A stretch of 64,000 nucleotides of DNA from an uncultured Chlorobiota bacterium (GCA_900696645.1 CAADGV010000030.1:1-64000), one strand, 5' to 3'; positions 35,264 to 44,717 are shown, counted from the first letter of the stretch. The notes: generated by a model from the letters alone, not told the origin. A program made the numbers and translations.

Positions 35264-37783
35264 ATGAAGCTCGCAAAGCTACTTTTTGTCGCTGGCTGCA
35301 TCATTCTGCTGGTGGCGAACACTGCTGCCGTAGCGTTTGCCCAAACCGGAACGATCAACGGGAGGGTCACGGACCAGCGTACCGGCGATCCGCTTCCGTT
35401 TGTGAATATTGTGGTGAAAGGAACGAGTACAGGGGCCGCGACCGGCGTCGACGGCAGTTATACGATTACGAATCTTGTTCCCGGCACGTACGCGCTCGTG
35501 GTACGCCTTGTCGGGTATGAAACCCAGGAAATTACGGGAGTTGTGGTAGTAGCAGGCGGAACCGCTACGCGGAATATTCGATTGGCTGAAACCTCGGTTC
35601 AAATGTCCGAGATGACCGTGTTCGGCGCCTCCCGCAAGGCAGAACGTATAGTTGAAGCGCCCGCCGCTATTTCGACTGTTGCGCCGAAAGAAATAGAAAT
35701 GAAGGCGGGGTCGGGTCAATTGCCGCGATTACTGGAAGGTGAGCCCGGCGTGGATATCGTCCAGAGCGGCATTCAGGATTTTAACATCAATACGAGGGGA
35801 TTTAACAGCTCGCTGAACCGCCGACTTCTGGTTTTGATGGATGGACGTGATTTGGCGGTCGCTTTTCTTGGGGCACAGGAATGGAACGGCTTGCCCATCC
35901 CGCTTGAAGATGTCGGCAGATTAGAACTGGTTCGCGGACCGGGTTCGGCGCTGTACGGCCCGAATGCATTCAACGGGGTCATCAACATAACAACTCCCGC
36001 GCCCAAGGATGTTCAGGGATCGAAACTCAGTTTCTCTATCGGCGAATTGGGAACACTGCGAGGTGATTTCCGGCAGGCGACCGTGCTCAACGAAAACTGG
36101 AGCTACAAAGCAAATGTGGGTCGTGTGCAAAGCGATACGTGGTCACGATCCCGTGTGGGAGCCGGTCCGTTTGAGTATCCCGGCCTCGCCCCTGAAGCCC
36201 GGCGGCTGAATGCAGGCGACGTATCATCGCACTACTTCTCGAGCCGCGTCGATTATACGATGGAAGAGAATGTTATAACAGCCGAGGGTGGTTTCTCCGA
36301 AGTTCAGAACGAGTTGTTTGTAACCGGCATCGGCCGGGTTCAGGTAACGAAAGCGCACAAACCATGGGGCAGGATCAACTTCAGCAACCCCAACCTAAAT
36401 GTGATGGCGTGGGTGCAGGGCCGCAAAAGTGTTGAGCCCCAATACTCACTCGCTTCGGGGGCTCCGCTTATTGAACGTTCGGGCATTGTCAATGGGGAAG
36501 TTCAGTACAATACCGACTTGCTCGACGACGCCATGCGCGTGGTTCTCGGCGTTTCACACCGCTACTATCATGTGAACACACGGGGAACATTGATGGCGGA
36601 AAAGCAGGATGACAACACAAGCGGTATTTTCGGGCAGCTTGAGTACACGCCTGTCGAGGGAATCAAGTTCGTGGGAGCGGCACGTTATGATCGCAGCACG
36701 CTTCACGAGAGCCAGTTCTCACCAAAAGCAGGCATCGTCTGGTCGCCCTCCCCCGATCATTCATTCCGCGGAACTTTCAACAAGGCATTTCAGGTTCCGA
36801 ACTACTCCGAGTTCTTCCTGCGTGTCGATGCCGCAGCCCCGACGACAAGTCCCAGAACCCTCGAAGCCGGACTTGAAGGATACTATGCCGCGGTGAAGGC
36901 CTCGTTGCCGGCTCAGTTTGTCGATCCGTTGAATCTTCCCACCAATCTTCCGTGGAATTTCAACCAGGCAACGCGAGTCTATGCGCTCGGCAACAAGGAT
37001 CTCAAAGTCGAAAAAATCAACGGCTTTGAAATCGGGTACAAAGGTGTTTTCTTCGATAAGAAAGTGTTTGTGACGGTTGACGGATATTACAACCGGGCCG
37101 AGGACTTCATTACCGACCTTTTGCCCGGTGTAAACCCGAACTACCCGAGGTACAGTCTGATGGATGGCGGCACGAACGTTCCCAAAAATCTCGATGACTT
37201 GAATGCGTTGTACAACCAGCTCGGGCTTCCTGCAGCCCACCCGCTGCGGCAAAATCTGGCAGCACTCCGCGCCGGATACAATCAGCTTGCGGCGCAACTC
37301 GGGCCGCTTCTTGCGACAGTTGAAAACGGCGAACGGGCGGGTGTTGTGTCGTACACGAATGCAGGCAAAGTCGATGAAACCGGCGTCGAAGTAGGCGTCA
37401 ACTACTACATTGATGATGAAGTGATGATCAGCGGCAACTGGACGTGGTATGATTTCAAAGTGAAGGAACAGCAGGCGGGTGACGTGCTTCTGCCGAATGC
37501 TCCGAAACACAAGTTTGCCGCCGCATTCAACTGGACCCGTGCGGACGGTATTGATATGTCAATTCAAGCTCGCAATGTACAGCCCTTTACCTGGTCTGCC
37601 GGCGTTTTTTCAGGGAAAATCCCTGCGTACACCATCGTCAACGGTTCGGTTGGCTATCGTCTCTCGAAGAATTACCGGGTCGGTATTACAGTAAGCAACA
37701 TGTTCGATAACCGTGTCTACCAACTGTTCGGCGGTTCCATTATCGGTCGGCAGGCAATCGGAACAATTACGGCTACATTCTAA
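35264..37783 (+). CDS. TonB-dependent outer-membrane receptor with N-terminal CarboxypepD_reg domain
   Basis: The 839-residue exported protein has a signal peptide to AFAQ (27), a carboxypeptidase-regulatory-like domain at about 28-115 (INGRVTDQRTGDPLPFVNIVVKG), a plug at about 130-235 (VDIVQSGIQDFNINTRGF, VERVRGP-like LELVRGPGSALYG) and a long barrel ending in aromatic F (TITATF). It should import a ligand with TonB energy. AGGAG lies before the ATG. Its place after the pectin genes would fit an oligosaccharide receptor, but no SusD partner is next to it and a 267-base gap separates them, so the ligand is open. Confidence 0.92.
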   Translation: MKLAKLLFVAGCIILLVANTAAVAFAQTGTINGRVTDQRTGDPLPFVNIVVKGTSTGAATGVDGSYTITNLVPGTYALVVRLVGYETQEITGVVVVAGGTATRNIRLAETSVQMSEMTVFGASRKAERIVEAPAAISTVAPKEIEMKAGSGQLPRLLEGEPGVDIVQSGIQDFNINTRGFNSSLNRRLLVLMDGRDLAVAFLGAQEWNGLPIPLEDVGRLELVRGPGSALYGPNAFNGVINITTPAPKDVQGSKLSFSIGELGTLRGDFRQATVLNENWSYKANVGRVQSDTWSRSRVGAGPFEYPGLAPEARRLNAGDVSSHYFSSRVDYTMEENVITAEGGFSEVQNELFVTGIGRVQVTKAHKPWGRINFSNPNLNVMAWVQGRKSVEPQYSLASGAPLIERSGIVNGEVQYNTDLLDDAMRVVLGVSHRYYHVNTRGTLMAEKQDDNTSGIFGQLEYTPVEGIKFVGAARYDRSTLHESQFSPKAGIVWSPSPDHSFRGTFNKAFQVPNYSEFFLRVDAAAPTTSPRTLEAGLEGYYAAVKASLPAQFVDPLNLPTNLPWNFNQATRVYALGNKDLKVEKINGFEIGYKGVFFDKKVFVTVDGYYNRAEDFITDLLPGVNPNYPRYSLMDGGTNVPKNLDDLNALYNQLGLPAAHPLRQNLAALRAGYNQLAAQLGPLLATVENGERAGVVSYTNAGKVDETGVEVGVNYYIDDEVMISGNWTWYDFKVKEQQAGDVLLPNAPKHKFAAAFNWTRADGIDMSIQARNVQPFTWSAGVFSGKIPAYTIVNGSVGYRLSKNYRVGITVSNMFDNRVYQLFGGSIIGRQAIGTITATF

Positions 37784-37803
37784 CCTTCCGGCGTTTGTTT
37801 CCG

Positions 37804-37843
37804 CGGGGCATATCGAATTCTCGACATGCCCCGTTTTTTTTTA
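37804..37843 (+). terminator. Strong intrinsic terminator after the TonB receptor
   Basis: CGGGGCAT (37804-37811) pairs perfectly with ATGCCCCG (37826-37833) around a 14-base loop, followed by a run of nine T. Confidence 0.93.
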
Positions 37844-37858
37844 TTGGATGAGTGATGA

Positions 37859-38020
37859 GCGACGCGTCAACGGACTGACATTGATCCGTTGGTTTCTCCC
37901 GTCAAGATTGTGAGTTGGCAAGGAGGAGAACATTGGTCCATCGGCCGAACGCAATTTCTACGGCTTGAAGAGGCTATTCGCGCATGCGAACGCAGGGGAT
38001 TGATGTACGAGATTGTTTGA
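37859..38020 (+). pseudogene. Start-less reading frame, possible gene fragment
   Basis: Between the TonB terminator and the M14 gene a 53-codon frame is open from a stop at 37856-37858 to TGA 38018-38020. It has no ATG. The protein-like end (SWQGGEHWSIGRTQFL, then RLEEAIRACERRGLMYEIV) has coding-like codon use and could be the 3' remnant of a lost gene. I do not recognise it. A GTG inside it has no ribosome site. Confidence 0.3.
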
Positions 38021-38062
38021 AGACCAGAACTATTTCTATAAGAATGAAGGAGATTGAGAGCA

Positions 38063-39871
38063 TTGCGAATTGCGGATTCAGGATTTCGGATTGGATTGAC
38101 CTGTGCGGTGTTGCTTCTTTTGACCGGTACCGACCTGTTCAGTCAGTCGTCTATTGCGGATAAGTGGGAAACGTACTATGAACGAAGCGGTGGCAAAAGA
38201 ACTCCGTCTTACGCTGAGACCATCGCATACTGCAAACGGCTGGCGGAGGCTTCCCCGTGGGTGAAGTATACGTCGTTCGGCACAAGTCCGCAAGGGCGGG
38301 AACTGCCTCTCGTCATTCTCTCCAGAGAGAAGACCTTCGATCCTGCCAAAGCTCGGGCGAGCGGCAAGGCAATCGTGCTCATTCAAAGCGGCATTCACTC
38401 CGGCGAAATCGACGGCAAAGATGCAAGCCTGATGCTGATGCGTGACATCGCCATCACGAAGAAGTATGCAAACCTGCTCGACAATACTATTCTGCTGTTC
38501 GTTCCGATCTTCAGTGTTGATGCGCATGAACGTTCAGGCCCGTATAATCGCATCAACCAGAACGGGCCGGAGGAAATGGGTTGGCGGGTCAATGCACAAA
38601 ATCTCAATCTTAACCGCGACTATATGAAAGCCGATACGCCTGAAATGCGTTCGATGCTCAGGCTGTTCTCTGCGTGGCTTCCCGACCTGTATGTTGATTG
38701 TCATGTAACAGACGGAATAGAATGCCAGTACGACATTACGTACGCGATTGAGACGGCACAGAATATCGACCCGAACGTGGCACAGTGGATTGAGCAAAAA
38801 CTCCTTCCCGAATCGCTGCCGAAAGTCGAGGCTGCCGGGCACAAGATTTTCTATTACGTGTTTCCCCGCGAAGATAATGATCTCAGCAAAGGGCTTACGG
38901 CGGGTGCAGCTCCGCCCCGGTTTTCCACAGGATACGGCGCTCTGCACAGCCGCCCGACAATGCTGATTGAGACACATATGCTGAAGCCGTACAAAGTCCG
39001 TGTCGAAGCGACGTATCATTTTCTCAAGGCGATGGTTGAATGCGTCAACGCCGATGCGGAAACACTTCGGCGGGTTGTTCAGGAAGCCGACCGGACAGTG
39101 AGCGAAGCAGGAAGCAATGCTACAATGATGCTTCCACTGACATTCGGCCTGTCCGAAAAAAGAGAGATGAGGAAATTCCTCGGAATCAAATCCGGAATGC
39201 AACCAAGCCCGATTTCCGGCGGCATGCGACGGATCTATACAGGTGAACCGGAGGAGATTACGGTACCGTTCTTTTCTGAGGTAACTGTGACGGATTCGGT
39301 TCGGATTCCGTATGCGTATCTCATTCCGGCGGAGTGGAAATTTGTTGATGAGATTCTGGCTCTGCACGGCGTAACGGTTGAGCGAATCACAGAACCGGTG
39401 TCTATCGAAGTCGAGTCATACAAATTCTCGGAATTGAAATTCCGCGAGCGTCCGTATGAGGGAAGGCAAGGGGCGACGTTCAAAACGGAGACTATCAAAG
39501 AGGTCAGATCTTACCCGAAAGGAACACTCATCGTTCGAACGAACCAGCGCACGGCGAAAGTAGCAATGCATTTGCTGGAACCGCGTGGTCCCGATTCGTT
39601 CGTCGCGTGGGGCTTCTTCAACACCATCTTCGAGCAAAAGGAATATGCCGAATCGTATGTGATGGAAGAAGTTGCTGCTACGATGTTGGCGGAAGACACA
39701 GCATTGAAGCAGGAGTTTGAACACAAAGTCCAAAGAGACACAAGCTTTGCAAGGAATCCCTGGGCACGGTTGAATTGGCTCTACCTTCGTTCGAAGTGGG
39801 CAGATCCATGGCTCAACAAGTATCCGGTTGGAAGGGTGGTAGACAAAGCAGAGTTTGCGAAGCTGAAGTAA
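38063..39871 (+). CDS. Exported M14 family zinc carboxypeptidase
   Basis: The roughly 602-residue secreted metallopeptidase has a zinc site visible as H-S-G-E in IQSGIHSGEIDG (first His and Glu) and a later His in YVDCHVTDG. A candidate catalytic Glu is in LIETHML. The C-terminal 250 residues are a beta-rich accessory region. The frame has no ATG near its start: AAGGAG at 38047-38052 fits TTG 38063 (10 bases) better than TTG 38054 (1 base). A signal peptide (CAVLLLLTG, cleavage FSQ) follows. Members remove C-terminal residues or act on cell-wall peptides. It converges on the glycosyltransferase 24 bases away. Confidence 0.88.
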   Translation: MRIADSGFRIGLTCAVLLLLTGTDLFSQSSIADKWETYYERSGGKRTPSYAETIAYCKRLAEASPWVKYTSFGTSPQGRELPLVILSREKTFDPAKARASGKAIVLIQSGIHSGEIDGKDASLMLMRDIAITKKYANLLDNTILLFVPIFSVDAHERSGPYNRINQNGPEEMGWRVNAQNLNLNRDYMKADTPEMRSMLRLFSAWLPDLYVDCHVTDGIECQYDITYAIETAQNIDPNVAQWIEQKLLPESLPKVEAAGHKIFYYVFPREDNDLSKGLTAGAAPPRFSTGYGALHSRPTMLIETHMLKPYKVRVEATYHFLKAMVECVNADAETLRRVVQEADRTVSEAGSNATMMLPLTFGLSEKREMRKFLGIKSGMQPSPISGGMRRIYTGEPEEITVPFFSEVTVTDSVRIPYAYLIPAEWKFVDEILALHGVTVERITEPVSIEVESYKFSELKFRERPYEGRQGATFKTETIKEVRSYPKGTLIVRTNQRTAKVAMHLLEPRGPDSFVAWGFFNTIFEQKEYAESYVMEEVAATMLAEDTALKQEFEHKVQRDTSFARNPWARLNWLYLRSKWADPWLNKYPVGRVVDKAEFAKLK

Positions 39872-39895
39872 TTGCCGGCCTTTCAAGATGCAGGA

Positions 39896-41071
39896 TTACG
39901 GTTGCACAGCCTTTTCCTTCAGTCCGGGTTTAAGGTAGTAGGGCAATTCAAGCAGTTCGTAGTAGATCTCTTCGATGCGCGTGATTTGTTTCCGTTGATC
40001 AAACATCTCTTCTACACGTCGTCGTCCGGCTTTTCCCATCGAAAGGCGCAATTCGGGATCGGTGCCGAGCCGTTCTATTGCGTCGGCAAGCTGTTGTGCA
40101 TTTCGAGGATTCACATATATTCCCGTTTCACCATCCACCACAATATCCAGCACGCCGTCACAGTTTGTCGAAACGACGGGCCTTTCCATTGCCATCGCTT
40201 CAATCAACACAACCCCGAATGCTTCGGCATGTGACGGAAATGCGAAAATATCGAACGCCGCCATCAAGTCGGGCACATCTTTTCTGAATCCTGTAAACGT
40301 CAGAACACCATCGAGTTTCAGTGCACGACCCATTGACCGGATACGCTGCTCGTATGTCTGCTCGCCGTAGCTTGCTTCACCGACAACGAGGAAGCGGATA
40401 TTGCCGTACTTGTTGTTCAGGATGGAGGCTGCCTCAAGAAACTCTTCATGACCCTTCCCGGGAGAAAATCTTCCGACAAATCCCACAACAAGCGTCTCAT
40501 CATCAATACCAAATTCACGCCTTACGCGATGTTTGCTGACGCGGCTCGGCGAGAATGCTTCCGTGTCAACAGCGTCGTGCAGCGTCATGACGCGCTCCGG
40601 CGGAACGGGTGTTGTTTCAACCACATTCTTGCGGATGACTTCGGAGATGGCAAGCACACGGTCAACGTTCGCGTACGTGAACTGATGCAGCAGATCCTTC
40701 TTCTGCACATACGAACCGACACGCTTGCTGAGAATAATGGGGCATCGTTCGCCGGAGAGCTTCTTGGCGGGGACAATCGTGGCGATATCCTTTGAATGCT
40801 GGCAGTGAATGATATCGATGCCTTCGCGGCTAACAAACCGGGCCAGCTTTGCAATGATCAGCGGATGGACGTAGCCGCGAATGTTCAGAGGCACTACGTT
40901 GAGGTCGGCTGCGCGGCCTGCCTCTTCGAGCCTGCTGCCGCGAACACATGCAAGCCACACGCGGTGGGCGCGGGACTTCAGTTGCTTTGATATTTCGAGC
41001 GCCTGCAATTCCAATCCGCCCCACGAGGCGGAAAAGCAGGTCTGCAGAATGTTCAGAGGTTGATGGATCAT
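39896..41071 (-). CDS. Glycosyltransferase family 4 (GT-B)
   Basis: The 391-residue cytoplasmic or membrane-associated GT-B enzyme shows an N-terminal acceptor domain (GGLELQALEISKQL), then VVGFVGRFSPGKGHEEFLEAA at the start of the donor domain. The retaining-GT signature is EAFGVVLIEAMAMERPVV, with the E-x7-E pair that holds the nucleotide sugar. It probably adds a hexose in lipopolysaccharide or another surface glycan. No other glycan genes are next to it, so it may be an orphan. The C-terminus is basic. It is complete. Confidence 0.92.
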   Translation of the reverse strand: MIHQPLNILQTCFSASWGGLELQALEISKQLKSRAHRVWLACVRGSRLEEAGRAADLNVVPLNIRGYVHPLIIAKLARFVSREGIDIIHCQHSKDIATIVPAKKLSGERCPIILSKRVGSYVQKKDLLHQFTYANVDRVLAISEVIRKNVVETTPVPPERVMTLHDAVDTEAFSPSRVSKHRVRREFGIDDETLVVGFVGRFSPGKGHEEFLEAASILNNKYGNIRFLVVGEASYGEQTYEQRIRSMGRALKLDGVLTFTGFRKDVPDLMAAFDIFAFPSHAEAFGVVLIEAMAMERPVVSTNCDGVLDIVVDGETGIYVNPRNAQQLADAIERLGTDPELRLSMGKAGRRRVEEMFDQRKQITRIEEIYYELLELPYYLKPGLKEKAVQP

Positions 41072-41155
41072 CTGTCGGGTGGCGAAGGTAGTTCAAACAT
41101 ACAGAAAACTACGGCAAGGAACAACCCGAGATGAAGTGGCTAAATCACGGTATAT

Positions 41156-41303
41156 GGAACGCTGATAGCACAGATCGGACAGATGTACGCAGATGTGTTG
41201 TGAGGCACCGGGAAAACAGCATATCGCGAAAATCTGATCCTTCTGGTGTTGTCTCAAAAGAAATCCGTTTCAATATCCGTTCAATCAGCGTCATCTGCGT
41301 TCC
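41156..41303. repeat. 148-bp miniature inverted-repeat element
   Basis: The 29 bases at 41156-41184 (beginning GGAACGCTGAT) match the reverse complement of 41275-41303 (GGAACGCAGAT) at 21 of 29 positions. This bounds a non-coding segment with no open frame of note. The sequence style (GCTGAT/CAGAT blocks) is like the degenerate miniature elements found between genes in this group. It fills most of the 294-base gap before crcB, in which I see no fluoride riboswitch. Confidence 0.55.
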
Positions 41304-41365
41304 AATTCCCATAAGTTGAGAACCAAGCCGTTGCGTCTTTTCCTCTTCTTCAGTAAGATGTTGAC

Positions 41366-41737
41366 ATGAATTATCTGCTTATCTTTCTCGGAGGCGGAAT
41401 CGGGGCAACTGCACGCTACTGGCTGCAGGGATTCGTGTACCGCTTCGCATCCGCCGGATTTCCGTACGGAACTCTCGTCGTTAACATCCTCGGTTCGTTC
41501 ATCATCGGCGTTGTGATGACATTGTTAGGCGAACGCTTCGTCGTCAGCCCGTCGGTGCGTGTGTTTCTCACGATGGGAATTCTGGGGGGGTTCACAACTT
41601 TTTCGACATTCAGCTACGAAACCATGGCATTGCTGCGCGACGGGAGTTACGGGTTAGGCTTCCTAAACGTGCTTGCCAGCGTCGGGATTTGTCTTTTCTC
41701 GACCTGGTTGGGTATTACTCTGGCCAAACTTCTGTAA
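41366..41737 (+). CDS. crcB: Fluoride ion exporter CrcB/Fluc
   Basis: The 123-residue protein has four membrane helices and works as a dual-topology dimer exporting fluoride. Family marks are GGIGATARYW at the start, TLVVNILGSFIIG (conserved Asn), and GGFTTFSTFSYE with the phenylalanine track and the central sodium-site residues. It lies 15 bases before the DUF190 gene, a frequent partner of CrcB. Upstream is the miniature element; no fluoride riboswitch is visible. Confidence 0.95.
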   Translation: MNYLLIFLGGGIGATARYWLQGFVYRFASAGFPYGTLVVNILGSFIIGVVMTLLGERFVVSPSVRVFLTMGILGGFTTFSTFSYETMALLRDGSYGLGFLNVLASVGICLFSTWLGITLAKLL

Positions 41738-41752
41738 GAAAGCGAGACTGCA

Positions 41753-42100
41753 ATGAAACTTGAAGGCGAAGGAAAACTCCTCAGAATCTTTCTTGGCGAA
41801 TCGGACAAGATTGACGGCACGCCGTTGTACGAAGCGCTTGTGGTTGCGGCGAAAGAGCACGGACTCGCCGGAGCAACGGTGTTACGGGCTATTCAGGGGT
41901 TCGGCGCACGAAGTCGCATACACACGGCAAAAATCCTGCGCCTCTCCGAGGATCTTCCGATTGTTGTCGAGATTGTTGATACGGAAGAGAAGATTCGAGT
42001 GTTTATGCCGGTTGTTGACGACTTGTTCCAGCGCAGCGGCTCCGGCGGAATGGTGACACTCGAACGGGCGGAAGTGATAAGGTATACACAGGGTAAGTGA
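41753..42100 (+). CDS. DUF190 family protein, CrcB partner
   Basis: The 115-residue DUF190 protein is PII-like: a ferredoxin-like fold predicted from LLRIFLGESDK, LYEALVVAAKEHGLAGATVLRAIQGFG and PIVVEIVDTEEKI. Members are commonly encoded next to, or fused to, CrcB and may sense a ligand or regulate the channel as a trimer. It is probably co-transcribed with crcB (15-base gap). It is complete and has no membrane segment. Confidence 0.9.
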   Translation: MKLEGEGKLLRIFLGESDKIDGTPLYEALVVAAKEHGLAGATVLRAIQGFGARSRIHTAKILRLSEDLPIVVEIVDTEEKIRVFMPVVDDLFQRSGSGGMVTLERAEVIRYTQGK

Positions 42101-42131
42101 TTAGGCGTTTCTGACAAATTACCGTTTACGA

Positions 42132-42299
42132 ATGTCGAAACTCACCATCTACCCAAAACCAACCTGCGCAACCTGCCGTGAAACGATGGCGATTCTGAAA
42201 GAAGCGGGAGTTGATTTCGAGGCAGTCAACTACAGAACCGCCGCGAATTTCTATTGCCACAGAGACACAGAAAAAGGAAGATTGGATTTCAAAGCGTAG
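42132..42299 (+). pseudogene. arsC: arsC/Spx-type reductase gene truncated by a miniature element
   Basis: From ATG 42132 the first 38 codons are a clear ArsC-family start: KLTIYPKPTCATCRETMAIL then KEAGVDFEAVNYRT. The thioredoxin-like strand-helix with C12 and C15 is intact. At 42256 an inverted-repeat element begins, and the frame runs 15 codons into it before TAG 42297-42299. Intact ArsC proteins are about 115 residues. No C-terminal part exists right of the element, where the leftward membrane-protein gene ends at 42336. The rest of the gene was lost, so arsenate reduction from this copy is not expected. Confidence 0.8.
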
Positions 42300-42332
42300 G
42301 CTTGAAACTCCGTACCTCGGTGTCTCGGTGGC
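42256..42332. repeat. 77-bp miniature element with 16-bp terminal inverted repeats
   Basis: GCCACAGAGACACAGA (42256-42271) matches the reverse complement of 42317-42332 at 14 of 16 positions. The interior is short and non-coding. It interrupts arsC and ends 4 bases before the stop of the convergent membrane-protein gene. The size suggests an element mobilised in trans. Confidence 0.7.
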
Positions 42333-42335
42333 TAG

Positions 42336-42719
42336 TTACGTTGTTGTACCGACGCTCTTCATTCGTGTTGAAAGGAACAAGAGAATCCCTGCAAGTATCG
42401 GCGGCAGAGCCATTGTCAGTTCCATGAAGATTATTGTGGAAAGCGGGAAGTGATGCATCATGACGGGGTAACCGATGAGCACGAAGGCGCCGATCAAAAG
42501 AAAGACGAACACGCCGTGATTCGGCCATCGCCACGCAAGTAACGCGATGCCTAAAAAAACAAGTCCGGGAAAGAGAATATGCATGATGATGCCGGAGAGT
42601 TGCAGATTCTCGCCGACTCCTGAGGCTATACCAAAAAACAACCAGAAGCCCGCCCACAACAATCCTAAAACTCTTGCCGCATACAGCAGCAGTCGTGATT
42701 TGTCGATTGGTGCTTTCAT
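42336..42719 (-). CDS. Small four-helix membrane protein
   Basis: The 127-residue inner-membrane protein has four predicted helices (about 15-35, 42-63, 66-82 and 88-112). It has the short loop GVGENLQLSGIIMHILFPG and the histidine-rich turn PVMMHHFPLS, and no recognised domain. ATG 42719 follows GGGAG by 5 bases; an upstream extension to 42755 is unlikely. It is leftward and 36 bases after the M1 aminopeptidase, so it is probably co-transcribed with it, but no common role is evident. Confidence 0.8.
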   Translation of the reverse strand: MKAPIDKSRLLLYAARVLGLLWAGFWLFFGIASGVGENLQLSGIIMHILFPGLVFLGIALLAWRWPNHGVFVFLLIGAFVLIGYPVMMHHFPLSTIIFMELTMALPPILAGILLFLSTRMKSVGTTT

Positions 42720-42755
42720 CGTATCTCCCTTGGTGTACTCAAAACATAAATACAT

Positions 42756-44717
42756 TTAACGAATAACTACAGCCGTCCGCGTTCGGAACGTCTGCCCGGC
42801 CTGAAGTCTGTAGTAATAGACGCCGCTTGGAAGTCCGTCAGCTTCAAATGTTGTGCGATGAAGCCCCGGATACACGGGTTCATTTACGAGTGTCCGTACC
42901 TGTTGGCCCAGAAGATTGAAGACGGCAAGTGTAATGAATGCGGCGCGTGGTACTTCATATTCGATAACAGTTGAACCGTTAAACGGATTGGGATAATTCG
43001 GTCGCAATCGGAAATCAACCGGGATCGCAGGGTTTGTTCGAATGTCGCGCAATATCCAATTGTCAGGGTCAAGCTCGACTTTTGCAGGCCTGCGCGAGAG
43101 AATGGCGGAGAATTGTTGCGGATTTGCGTCATTGAAAAACGTTACTGTTGTATCCCGATCGTCAGTCGAAAATCTGAAATCAACCGGCATTGTGAAAAAT
43201 GCAGGGTTGGCAGTGCCGGTTGATTGAGAGAGATTCACTGTCACTTCATATCCATTGGAACGCTGCACGGAAGACCACGAGAAGCTGTACGTCGGGTACT
43301 TCTCCCCATAGAGCCATTGTTGGAAAAACCAGCCGAGCGATTGTTGCGAAACAGTTTCGCAGACGAACTGAAAATCCTCTGAAAGTGCCACGCCAAAGCT
43401 TAAACGCGGATCGGCAGCATAACTCTTCAAAGCGTGAAAAAAAACTGAATCACCCAAAACGCGCCGCAGCATGTGAAGCACGGAAGCCCCTTTGCGATAC
43501 ACCGTCGGCTGATCGAACAGGGTTCGGACAACCGATGTGTCGATCTTAACAAGAGGGCCGACGGCTCGCTTCGCCGTAGTCATCGTTTCATGCATTCTGT
43601 TCCGATACTGTTGTATTCCGTACCGGCCCTCTGCGTAAATTGATTCGCCGTAGGATGCGAAGCCCTCATTGAGCCAGAGATGCTGCCAGTTGGCACAGGT
43701 AATGAGATCGCCGAACCATTGATGCGCGAGCTCGTGGGCGAGAACGTATTCCTCAAAGGCGGCAAGCGTAAGCGAAGTCATGGTTTGATGTTCCATTGCC
43801 CCGCCCGAGCCGAACTGCGCGTGGCCGTATTTTTCGTTGAGAAATGGATACGGGCCGAAACGGTCCGAGAAGATATCCAGCATAGGCAGAACTTTGGAGA
43901 GGCTATCGCGGGCTTGCGTAAGATGTTGCGGCAGAACGTAGTTCAGCACGGGCATTGAGTCGGTTGGGGAATAGCGGTACCAATCCGTAAACTCGGCGTA
44001 GTTCGTGAGCGACACGAAAACGAGATACGTCGCAATCGGGTAGCGTGTGGACCAGAAGTACGTGTGCGTGTTGTCCGGATTCTGAGTGATGCTGACGAGT
44101 TTGCCGTTTGAAGCAACCTTGAAATCCTGTCGGCATGTAACGTGAATGTCAACAGAATCGGCCTTATCGATGGGATGATCTTTCGAAGGCCACCAATCCC
44201 GCGAGCCGTAGGGCTGACTCAGCGTCCAGACCCACGGCGTAGAGCCGTGCCCGCCGAAGACAAAGCTTCCGAATCCCGTCCCCTGCGGAATCCCCTGATA
44301 ATACACATCCAGCACCACCATCTGACCGAAACCGTAACTTCGGTTGAGTTCGATTGAAACGGTAGTGGGGTGCTGGACGAACTGAACGTTGACATTCTCC
44401 ATCTTGATGGAATCGACCGTTAAGGTATTGGTCAAGTCGAGAGAGAGTGTCGCAAGCTGGTCGACTTTGCTGATGGCTTTGAGCGTCACGACGCCTCTCA
44501 GAAAATTAGGAGACGTCGTGATGTGGAGATTCAAGCGGTAGTATGTAACATCAATTCTGCTGTCGGCATTGGGATGCTGATGGGTATTAAGAAGCGATAC
44601 GTACCGATGGCCTTCGGCGCTGAATGGATCTTGCTGCTTTTCCGGCAAAACAAGCAATTGCCCGAATACCGCATGCTTACACACCAACACCGCAACCGCC
44701 ATTTTCAGCAATCTCAT
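42756..44717 (-). CDS. Secreted M1 family aminopeptidase with type IX C-terminal domain
   Basis: The 653-residue zinc aminopeptidase has a signal peptide (KMAVAVLVC) and an N-terminal beta domain. The exopeptidase loop GGAMEHQTM is followed by the zinc motif HELAHQWFGD with downstream Glu in WLNEGFASYGE, and a C-terminal helical domain. The last 80 residues are a Por-type secretion domain (NYPNPFNGSTVIEY... GVYYYRLQAG), so it is exported through the type IX system. ATG 44717 is chosen over the longer frame because it starts the signal. It follows gltA by 80 bases on the same strand. Confidence 0.93.
   Translation of the reverse strand: MRLLKMAVAVLVCKHAVFGQLLVLPEKQQDPFSAEGHRYVSLLNTHQHPNADSRIDVTYYRLNLHITTSPNFLRGVVTLKAISKVDQLATLSLDLTNTLTVDSIKMENVNVQFVQHPTTVSIELNRSYGFGQMVVLDVYYQGIPQGTGFGSFVFGGHGSTPWVWTLSQPYGSRDWWPSKDHPIDKADSVDIHVTCRQDFKVASNGKLVSITQNPDNTHTYFWSTRYPIATYLVFVSLTNYAEFTDWYRYSPTDSMPVLNYVLPQHLTQARDSLSKVLPMLDIFSDRFGPYPFLNEKYGHAQFGSGGAMEHQTMTSLTLAAFEEYVLAHELAHQWFGDLITCANWQHLWLNEGFASYGESIYAEGRYGIQQYRNRMHETMTTAKRAVGPLVKIDTSVVRTLFDQPTVYRKGASVLHMLRRVLGDSVFFHALKSYAADPRLSFGVALSEDFQFVCETVSQQSLGWFFQQWLYGEKYPTYSFSWSSVQRSNGYEVTVNLSQSTGTANPAFFTMPVDFRFSTDDRDTTVTFFNDANPQQFSAILSRRPAKVELDPDNWILRDIRTNPAIPVDFRLRPNYPNPFNGSTVIEYEVPRAAFITLAVFNLLGQQVRTLVNEPVYPGLHRTTFEADGLPSGVYYYRLQAGQTFRTRTAVVIR

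Noticed and set aside
41303-41365. Possible fluoride riboswitch before crcB
   Set aside because: The conserved crcB-motif core is not seen; most of the gap is a miniature element.
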